Source of the DNA: Scalesia atractyloides | Taxonomy: Eukaryota > Streptophyta > Magnoliopsida > Asterales > Asteraceae | NCBI GenBank assembly: GCA_947069175.1 | Contig: CAMTDV010000028.1 | Coordinates: 71,718,157-71,782,156, forward strand | Length of the DNA: 64,000 bases | Direction of reading: 5' to 3' | In this document: one piece after another, positions 56,407 through 64,000 of the stretch | Layout: each line of letters opens with the position of its first letter | Numbering within the stretch: position 1 is the first letter of the stretch | Translations under genes and position numbers: made by a program | The notes under the pieces: model-generated | The model's input: only the letters and a program-made list of their open reading frames with translations | Database searches by the model: none | Told to the model about the DNA's origin: nothing

Positions 56407-59400
56407 ATGTCGTATAGATCGCATCGAAGGAGTAGGAAATCGGAAAAGTCTCAGGAACGATTGGCCACCCATATCGCCAACCAAATGGCCACGATTTTAC
56501 CTGACATTGTAGTACAAGTACAACAAGCTCTTGCTGCAAATCCTACTAACCCTCCTCAACAACAGGACCAGATCATCAACGACCCTCCTACCAGCAAATG
56601 CACCTACAAACATTTTAAGTCTTGCGATCCCCCAAAATTCGAAGGGACTGAGGGAGTCACTGCTCTCCAGCGTTGGTTCGAGGAGATGGAAAACGTTTTC
56701 TTAAACTGCGATTGTCCTGAGGATCGCAAAGTTCGTTATGCCACCGGGAGACTACTTGGGGTAGCTCTCACTTGGTGGAATACCGAGAAGGGAAAGAGGG
56801 GAACGGAAGATGCGATGTCCTTAACTTGGGAGGAGTTAAGGGAAATCATGACTAGGCGATTCTGTCCTAGGAGTGAGATTAAGAAGTTGGAAGATGAATT
56901 TCATGCCCTGAAACAAAAAGATGGTGATCACTCTACTTACAACAAACGGTTCTTGGAGTTGAACCAGATGGTACCAAACTTATTCACTCCAACCTACCGT
57001 CTGATCGAACATTACATTCGAGGACTTCCCTCGAAAATCCAGGATTCGGTCCTCAGCGTTTCACCGGTAACACTAGAAGCTGCCATGGAATTGGCGACAG
57101 AACTGACCGAAAACCGAATTCGTAATGGGAAGTTCAAGGAGGAAAAGAAGAAAACCCCTGCTGAGGGACAAACCTCAAACCACCATACTCCTTCCTCCAA
57201 ATTTGCTAACAAGAGGAAGCGTAACAACAGGAACTTTGCAGTCACCCACACCAACACCCCTGTTCCTGCTGCACCCATCACTCAAGCCACTCCTCCACCC
57301 GCGCCATACAAAAGACCATACACAGGACCACTACCAAAATGTAACCGTTGTCAGTATCACCACTCCCCTGACTATCCTTGCCAGTACTGTACCAGCTGCG
57401 GTCGCGCTGGACACCTTGTACAACAATGCCGCGCACCTCAACGAACAAATCGCCACCAACCTATAACCCAAACCCACCAACAATTTATGGGTCAAGCCCA
57501 ACAACAACAACCATTTCCACCCACTCAACATTTAGCCCAAACATACTATCAACCCAACTACCCTATGGGCCAACCTATGCGGGCATGTTTCAATTGTGGA
57601 GATCCAAGTCATTTCAGGAACTCATGTCCAAGGCTGGTCAATATTATTCATGCTCAGGCCCAAGCCAACCCTGTGAACCAAGCAAACCAAGCTCCTCCAC
57701 CTGCTAGAGGAAGGGCTTTCAATATTAACGCAAACCAGGCCAGAGCTGACGGCAATGTGGTCAACGGTACGTTTCTTATAAATGGTAGATATGCCTCTAT
57801 GTTATTTGATACTGGTGCGGATAGAAGTTTCGTGTCATTAGAGTTTGAACCTATCTTAAGTAAAAATCGAGATAAGCTCGCGGAATCCATAACAGTGGAA
57901 GTTGCAGATGGAAAACCAGTTTCGTTAGATTCTATTTTACGCAACTGTACGCTCACCCTAAACGATCACGATTTCTCAGTCGATCTTATTCCTATGAAGC
58001 TGGGAAGTTTCGACATCATAGTCGGAATGGATTGGCTTAGTCAGCATAATGCGGAAGTTGTATGTCGTGAGAAATTTATTCGTATTCCTCTTTCAAACGG
58101 TCAGACTCTTCGAATTATTGGAGAAACCTCGGCGAAAGGACTCAACTTAATGTCTTGCCTTCAAGCTCAGAAATACCTTCGCAAGAATTATGTCGCGTTT
58201 TTAGCCCATATCATCAAGAAGGGAACCGCAGAAAAGAAACTTGAAGATATTCCTGTTGTAAAAGATTTTCCACAAGTTTTTCCTGACGACATTTCAGGAC
58301 TTCCTCCAATCAGAGATGTCGAGTTTCGTATCGATCTTATACCTGGTGCCACACCAGTGGCAAAATCTCCATATAGGTTAGCCCCCTCTGAAATGCAAGA
58401 GCTAGCCAGTCAATTGCAAGAGTTGACTGACAAGGGATTTATACGCCCCAGCTCATCGCCTTGGGGTGCACCTGTACTTTTCGTAAAGAAGAAGGATGGA
58501 TCTTTTCGCATGTGCATCGATTACAGAGAGCTCAACAAGTTAACTATCAAAAATCGATATCCTTTACCTCGTATAGATGATCTTCTTGACCAGCTTCAAG
58601 GTGCCAGTTTTTTTTCGAAAATCGACCTTCGATCGGGCTATCATCAGCTTAGGGTGCATGAAGAAGACGTCCCTAAAACTGCTTTTCGAACTCGTTATGG
58701 TCACTATGAATTCATGGTTATGCCGTTTGGATTAACCAACGCACCAGCTGTTTTCATGGACCTAATGAATAGAGTCTGCAAACCTTACCTTGATCGATTT
58801 ATTATTGTGTTCATCGACGATATTCTTATCTATTCAAAATCTAAAGCTGAGCATGAGCGTCATCTGCGACTTGTTCTTGCACTTCTAGAAAAGGAAAAGC
58901 TTTATGCCAAGTTCTCTAAATGTGAATTCTGGTTAAAAGAGGTGCAATTTCTTGGGCATGTAGTCAATGACAAAGGAATACATGTGGACCCATCAAAGAT
59001 CAAAGCAGTTCAAGAATGGCAAGCTCCACGTACGCCAACTGAAGTAAGGTCTTTTCTTGGACTTGCGGGTTACTATCGTCGATTCATTTCAAACTTCTCT
59101 CGCATTGCGGTGCCACTCACGGCTTTAACCCATAAAGGGAAACCATTTGTATGGGGGCCCAAGCAAGAAGAAGCTTTTCAAACCCTCAAGCAAAGACTTT
59201 GTGATGCACCAATCCTCACTCTTCCTGAAGGTTGTGATGATTTTGTAGTCTATTGCGACGCGTCAGGGCAAGGATTGGGATGCGTTCTCATGCAAAGAGG
59301 AAAAGTCATAGCTTATGCCTCAAGGCAACTCAAGACTCACGAAAAGAACTACACCACTCATGACCTTGAACTTGGAGCCGTTGTATTCGCTCTTAAGATA

Positions 59401-61080
59401 TGGAGACATTATCTTTATGGCACGAAGTGTGAAATATACACTGACCATAAGAGTCTTCAACACATCTTCAATCAGAAAGAGTTAAATATGAGGCAACGGA
59501 GATGGGTCGAACTTCTAAATGATTACGACTGTGAAATCAAATACCACCCTGGTAAAGCAAATGTGGTGGCCGATGCACTTAGTCGAAAGGGGTATGCGAA
59601 CTCCATTCATATTCTATGTTCGCAAATTATAACCAATATTAAGGATCAAATTCGAGAAGCTCAACACGTTTCAATAACAGAGGAAGATGTACAAAAGGAG
59701 ATGTCCTGTGGAGCCGAGCTAAAGCTGGAAACTAAATCTGATGGTATCTTGTATTACCTAGATCGTATATGGATTCCTAACCATATCAATCTTCGTGAAA
59801 CGCTCATGCATGAAGCCCATAAGTCGCGATATTCCATACACCCAGGAGCCGATAAGATGTATCAAGACCTACGGTACACCTATTGGTGGCCTGGAATGAA
59901 GAAAGATATTGCCGTTTTTGTTTCCAAGTGTCTCACTTGTTCTAAAGTAAAGGCTGAACACCAAAGACCCTCAGGACTTCTGGTCCAACCAGAAATACCT
60001 GTCTGGAAGTGGGAAAATATAACCATGGATTTCATTACCGGGTTACCTCGCACTTCTAGTGGGTATGACACTATATGGGTGATTATAGACCGACTCACAA
60101 AATCAGCTCACTTTATTCCTATTCGAGAAGATTTTAAGAACGAAAAGCTTGCTCGTATTTATATCAGCGAAATCGTCAGCCGTCATGGAGTTCCATTAAG
60201 TATTATTTCTGATCGTGATGGTCGTTTCACCTCACGGACATGGCAGGCAGTACAATCCGCAATGGGCACTCGACTAGATCTCAGTACCGCCTATCATCCC
60301 CAAACCGATGGACAGTCTGAGCGCACCATTCAAACCCTTGAGGATATGCTTAGAGCATGTGTCATAGACTTCAAGGGAAATTGGGACGCCCACCTACCGT
60401 TAGTCGAATTTTCGTACAACAACAGTTATCATTCTAGTATCGGCATGGCACCTTTTGAAGCTTTATATGGTCGAAAGTGTCGATCTCCTGTTTGTTGGCA
60501 CGAAATTGGGGAAGCTCAAATTACTGGTCCGGAATTGATCCAAGAAACAACAGATAAAATTCATCAAATCAGAAACAATCTTCTAGCGGCTCAAAGTCGT
60601 CAAAAGAGTTACGCAGATAAACGACGGAAGCCCTTGGAGTTTAGCGTTGGTGATCATGTGCTTTTAAAAGTGTCACCATGGAAGGGAGTAGTTCGTTTTG
60701 GGCAAAAGGGAAAGCTAGCACCACGTTACGTAGGACCTTTCAAAATACTCGAAAGAGTAGGTCCTGTAGCTTACAAGCTTGACCTACCGGAAGAACTCGA
60801 CAGAATTCATCCCACTTTCCACGTGTCGAACTTGAAGAAGTGCCTCGCTGATGAGAATCTTCATATTCCACTAGAGGATATTCAGATTGATGAATCCATG
60901 CATTTTATTGAAAGGCCAGTAGAGATTATGGACTATGGAGAAAAGCGTCTACGTCGAAGTCGCATTCCTATTGTTAGGGTACGCTGGGAGTCGAAACGGG
61001 GACCTGAGTTTATTTGGGAACGTGAAGACTCAATGCGTGAAAAATACCCTCATCTTTTCCCTACTACATCAACTGTTTGA
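56407..61080 (+). CDS. Gag-Pol polyprotein, intact chromovirus (1557 aa)
   Basis: One uninterrupted frame. Gag has LTWW at 121-124 and two zinc knuckles (C328-C331-H336-C341 and C394-C397-H402-C407), expected to form the particle and bind RNA. Protease: DTGAD from 468. Reverse transcriptase: about 640-815, catalytic FIDD at 802-805. RNase H: first Asp at 951 (YCDAS). Integrase: zinc-binding H1138, H1145, C1175 and C1178, catalytic D1208, D1269 and E1305 with the exact D-35-E spacing. A C-terminal chromodomain lies at about 1500-1551 (PVEIMDYGEKRLRRSRIP to YPHLF), which in this group directs insertion to heterochromatin. Length and domain order fit a Tekay/Del-type chromovirus, where gag and pol share one frame. 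The start follows CTGTAG at 56406. With near-identical LTRs, this copy could be autonomous; activity is not shown. Confidence 0.97.
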   Translation: MSYRSHRRSRKSEKSQERLATHIANQMATILPDIVVQVQQALAANPTNPPQQQDQIINDPPTSKCTYKHFKSCDPPKFEGTEGVTALQRWFEEMENVFLNCDCPEDRKVRYATGRLLGVALTWWNTEKGKRGTEDAMSLTWEELREIMTRRFCPRSEIKKLEDEFHALKQKDGDHSTYNKRFLELNQMVPNLFTPTYRLIEHYIRGLPSKIQDSVLSVSPVTLEAAMELATELTENRIRNGKFKEEKKKTPAEGQTSNHHTPSSKFANKRKRNNRNFAVTHTNTPVPAAPITQATPPPAPYKRPYTGPLPKCNRCQYHHSPDYPCQYCTSCGRAGHLVQQCRAPQRTNRHQPITQTHQQFMGQAQQQQPFPPTQHLAQTYYQPNYPMGQPMRACFNCGDPSHFRNSCPRLVNIIHAQAQANPVNQANQAPPPARGRAFNINANQARADGNVVNGTFLINGRYASMLFDTGADRSFVSLEFEPILSKNRDKLAESITVEVADGKPVSLDSILRNCTLTLNDHDFSVDLIPMKLGSFDIIVGMDWLSQHNAEVVCREKFIRIPLSNGQTLRIIGETSAKGLNLMSCLQAQKYLRKNYVAFLAHIIKKGTAEKKLEDIPVVKDFPQVFPDDISGLPPIRDVEFRIDLIPGATPVAKSPYRLAPSEMQELASQLQELTDKGFIRPSSSPWGAPVLFVKKKDGSFRMCIDYRELNKLTIKNRYPLPRIDDLLDQLQGASFFSKIDLRSGYHQLRVHEEDVPKTAFRTRYGHYEFMVMPFGLTNAPAVFMDLMNRVCKPYLDRFIIVFIDDILIYSKSKAEHERHLRLVLALLEKEKLYAKFSKCEFWLKEVQFLGHVVNDKGIHVDPSKIKAVQEWQAPRTPTEVRSFLGLAGYYRRFISNFSRIAVPLTALTHKGKPFVWGPKQEEAFQTLKQRLCDAPILTLPEGCDDFVVYCDASGQGLGCVLMQRGKVIAYASRQLKTHEKNYTTHDLELGAVVFALKIWRHYLYGTKCEIYTDHKSLQHIFNQKELNMRQRRWVELLNDYDCEIKYHPGKANVVADALSRKGYANSIHILCSQIITNIKDQIREAQHVSITEEDVQKEMSCGAELKLETKSDGILYYLDRIWIPNHINLRETLMHEAHKSRYSIHPGADKMYQDLRYTYWWPGMKKDIAVFVSKCLTCSKVKAEHQRPSGLLVQPEIPVWKWENITMDFITGLPRTSSGYDTIWVIIDRLTKSAHFIPIREDFKNEKLARIYISEIVSRHGVPLSIISDRDGRFTSRTWQAVQSAMGTRLDLSTAYHPQTDGQSERTIQTLEDMLRACVIDFKGNWDAHLPLVEFSYNNSYHSSIGMAPFEALYGRKCRSPVCWHEIGEAQITGPELIQETTDKIHQIRNNLLAAQSRQKSYADKRRKPLEFSVGDHVLLKVSPWKGVVRFGQKGKLAPRYVGPFKILERVGPVAYKLDLPEELDRIHPTFHVSNLKKCLADENLHIPLEDIQIDESMHFIERPVEIMDYGEKRLRRSRIPIVRVRWESKRGPEFIWEREDSMREKYPHLFPTTSTV

Positions 61081-61097
61081 ATTTCGGGACGAAATTC

Positions 61098-61114
61098 CTA
61101 AAAGTAGGGGATAC
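61098..61114 (+). other. Polypurine tract of the young element
   Basis: CTAAAAGTAGGGGATAC directly before the 3' LTR. It matches the tract of the relic at 10658-10674. Confidence 0.8.
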
Positions 61115-61297
61115 TGTAACATTTGTATAAATCGGGTCTCCAAAACCCGCTTCGTTTTGTAATCAAATATCAAGTTACGAAATTTCATTAAGTATTTATG
61201 AGTATTTTGAGTTTAAACGTTACATAATTAATATATAAGCTAAACTATAAAAGTTATATTTGATAAAAAGTTAAAATAAAATAAATAAAAAATGTTT

Positions 61298-62621
61298 GGA
61301 GCTGACCGGACTCGAACCCGGGTCAACTGCCTACCATGACTTATCTTTCCGTCTCCAAACCACTCAGCCACAAAATGTTTTCTGTTAGTATTATGAAACA
61401 ATTAAATTTTATACGCAAACCCGGATTAACGGTTACTGATATCTGTATAACGGAAATCGGTGAGCCAAATCGCCAAATCAGTTTTCGTTCGTTTAATTAA
61501 CGTATAACCGACGCATATCGGTTTCTAATTAAAGTTCAGATTGAATGAACTTCAAGTTTTGGGTTTTGAAACCGAAAAACATTCAAGTTTCAAATAATTC
61601 TGATTCCAATCATTTATACGATTCATAACTGTTTCAAATACACTCCAAACCCTTTTCGTCGCGTTTTCAAGTCTTTTGAGCTCAAGAAAATTGTCGCCGG
61701 AATTCTCTGCAACTCTCGCCGGAAAACCGTGTCCAACTCAAACCAGTAAGATTCTACTCTCTTGCTGTTTCAATCTATTGTTAGGACACCACTAACATTA
61801 TTCCGTCACTCAAAGTCAGTCACAGAAGACTTTGCTGGATTTCTGGTTTCGCCGGAGAAATTCTGGAATTTGCCGGAACCACGCTAGTTGACGGTAAACA
61901 CATTCAATCGTGTAAATAATCCATGTACTCTGGTTCAATTTCAAATCTAATTCTTTAATTCTGTTGATTAGCCCCTCTCAGCCGGAGTTTCAATAACAGA
62001 GTTGCCTGTTTTCGCCGGACTTCCTGAAGAAGACGACCTGTCCGGTATTTCTTTTACCCAAACTGTTCGGTTTGTTCATTCAAACTAGTAATCATGTTAT
62101 TTAAGTAGTAGAACCCTGAATCAGTGATCTATGTAAAACCGGAAATTATAGTGAAGAAGACGAACATAACAACGGGTTAAGAATAATTAAAATTCGGATA
62201 GTTAACGGGTTTAGACACACAGTCCAGCGGTGGACTGTGTGCAAAGTTTATATACGAGTCCCGAGTTCGATCCTTGCTTCACACACGCTGCGTAATAACA
62301 TTCCTTTTTATTCATAAAACTAACCGGGTTAGATTGAGTAGTTGTTAAGTATAATATAATTCAAGAATATAACCGGGTTAGACACACAGTCCAGCGGTGG
62401 ACTGTGTGCAACACAAACTGCACGTCACGCGATCGAATCTCGACACAAACACCGGTTCAATGAGAATAAAACGTTTTGTAAAATAAATGAATTTTCGGTA
62501 AATTCGAATAAGTGTATTAATATAATTAAAACTAGTTTTCTAACGGGTTAGTCACGTAGCTCAGTTGGTAGAGCTACGTGCGCGTGAACGGAAGGTCACA
62601 GGTTCGAATCCCGCTCGGCGC
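61298..62621 (+). other. Four tRNA-like modules, 3' LTR copy
   Basis: Antisense module 1 at 61298-61371, module 2 at 62207-62282 (one extra T in GGGTTTAGA), module 3 at 62375-62442, module 4 at 62545-62621. Otherwise identical to the 5' LTR modules. Confidence 0.62.
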
Positions 62622-63196
62622 AAGAATTACCGCTGACCGAACCGGTCAACGGTCAACGGTCAACGGTCAAACAGTAAAAAAATATTATTTTTTTTTAAAT
62701 AATTATTTGTTTTATTTAAATTAAAAATCAATTAAAAATACTTAAAAATAACATTTTTAAGGATGGAAAATAGCCATAAACTCACAAAAATATATCCAAA
62801 AATTCCATTAAAAATCTTTAATAAAATCCATCCATTTAATATATTTTTCCTATTATTATTTAGGTCAGTGATTCCTCGTTAACTCGTTTCATCTAAATCG
62901 TGCGCATCTCACCAATTCAAATCCAACGCACCCAATGTGAGTGAACCCTTCAAATTCCCCGTTTTAATCACATTTTTGGGGTGTATCATGTGTCTTATTC
63001 ATTTTCTTATTATAACTAAGTTATTGTGCATATATATCATATCATGACATGTGTGTTAGTTGTTGCTGTTCAGTAGTTAGGATTGTTTGCAAGTTATTAT
63101 TTCAGTACATGCAATTGCTGAGGCCGTAGCTCCCCATCCCTCGAGGTTGAGTTTGATCCCCATTTTATTATGCGGTTGATCAGGGCGTGCCCGCAC

Positions 63197-63417
63197 GATC
63201 GGCTCCGTTTGATTGAGCCTTGATCGGTTATTTATTTTCATTTCAATACATGCAATACGCTCGGCTCCGTTTGATTGAGCCTTGAGTGCACAGTTCAATT
63301 TACATTTCAAGTTCATGCAATACGCTCGGCTCCGTTTGATTGAGCCTTGAGCACATAGTTCAATTTACATTTTCAGTTCATACAATACGATCGGCTCCGT
63401 TTGATTGAGCCTTGATC
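63197..63417 (+). repeat. Four GATC/GGCTC hairpin units, 3' LTR copy
   Basis: Units at 63197-63225, 63260-63286, 63325-63351 and 63389-63417, identical to those in the 5' LTR. Confidence 0.75.
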
Positions 63418-63902
63418 TCACAGTTCATTTATGTTAATTATCATATGATGTTGGTATGTTCATGTATGTAATCGATTGTTAATGTATGTTATAATTGTAA
63501 CCGATGTTGCCATTGCTTGATTTCATGCATATGCTCTTTTATGATTATGCACAATATTTTATTGATAAACTAACCAGAAAATCATTATTAAATGTTTATC
63601 TATAAGGTTCACTCGCCAACTTATGTTGACCCAAAAACCTCCCATTTTACACATGATACAGGTGAACCAGTAGCAGCTAGGAACACGTAGGATCTGGATT
63701 AGAAGAAATAAAATGATTTAGTGTTTGGATTATTATGTTTGGTTATTTTCTTTTGTAATGAATGAACATGTTTGATGGTTTGAGAAATGTAACTTTGACT
63801 TCATTTAATTATGAAACATAATAGTAAATGTCATGTGCTTTGGTGATAACCCAATTATGCCCCGACTCTTATTTCCGCTGCGGGTCGGGGTGTGACAAAC
63901 AC

Positions 63903-64000
63903 AGCCGATAACACCCTATATAATCATGCTAGAACGTATATATTTATCACAACATACGAGATTCACCCTTTTAACTAAAACCCTATGTAACGCCTCATAT
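63903..64000. other. Flank beyond the young element
   Basis: AT-rich sequence continuing the target DNA interrupted at 52816. Too short to classify. Confidence 0.5.

Larger units (their letters stand above)
61115..63897 (+). mobile_element. 3' LTR of the young chromovirus (2783 bp)
   Basis: Copy of 52817-55598, two differences seen by eye. The target duplication AACAC follows at 63898-63902. Confidence 0.98.

Noticed and set aside
57012..57956. Antisense and alternate-frame open frames across the young Gag region
   Set aside because: Shadows of the 1557-codon Gag-Pol frame, with no independent support.

Overview
The window is plant nuclear DNA, almost certainly from a eudicot. The evidence is one spliced R2R3-MYB gene with the canonical three-exon layout, chromodomain-bearing Ty3/gypsy retrotransposons primed by initiator tRNA-Met, PIF/Harbinger transposons with 3-bp TAA/TTA target duplications, and AT-rich spacers. 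Asteraceae is my guess from the general look of the repeats and is not proven here. There is only one convincing host gene; most of the rest is nested transposable elements.

Layout. 1-4367: AT-rich spacer with a probable CACTA end. 4368-33551: a three-level nest, all on the minus strand. The outer layer is a solo LTR (4373-7395 plus 32616-33546, target duplication GGTTT). Inside it lies a decayed chromovirus (7396-32615) with an extra ORF upstream of gag and a 141-bp tandem array. Inside that element's left LTR lies a second decayed chromovirus (8034-19044), preserved as LTR-internal-LTR-partial internal and cut off by a deletion junction. 33552-38082: spacer with a possible Helitron end, a duplicated 140-bp block and a foldback MITE. 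38086-39331: PIF/Harbinger element with an internally deleted transposase. 40231-41275: R2R3-MYB gene. 42498-47889: PIF/Harbinger element holding a solo LTR (43112-45354, target duplication GGACG) and a second PIF/Harbinger element (45955-47871) inside its right terminal repeat. 47890-52811: spacer and probable old LTR. 52817-63897: a complete, very young chromovirus with 2.78-kb LTRs (target duplication AACAC) and one uninterrupted 1557-residue Gag-Pol frame.

The most unusual signal is inside the LTRs. Three related LTR families (the young element, the solo LTR at 43-45 kb, and the minus-strand element at 8-19 kb) each carry four tRNA-like modules in the same order: one antisense class-II (Ser/Leu)-like module and three sense modules. 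Each sense module has GGGTTAG, a 10-bp hairpin in the position of the tRNA D arm, a B-box-like GNGTTCGANNC, and usually a downstream T run. The hairpin changes sequence between modules while both sides stay complementary, so the structure appears to be maintained. The same LTRs share WRKY W-box clusters, a repeated GATC/GGCTC hairpin, and a block near the LTR 3' end containing a CAG/GTG splice-donor-like site that matches a CTGTAG acceptor directly before the gag ATG.

How the parts work together: the young element encodes everything needed for an LTR-retrotransposon cycle (Gag, protease, RT, RNase H, integrase with chromodomain, PBS, PPT, matching LTRs). The older elements are relics that show what such copies become through frameshifts, solo-LTR formation, unequal recombination and truncation. 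All comparisons were made by eye from the sequence; no alignment or database search was run.
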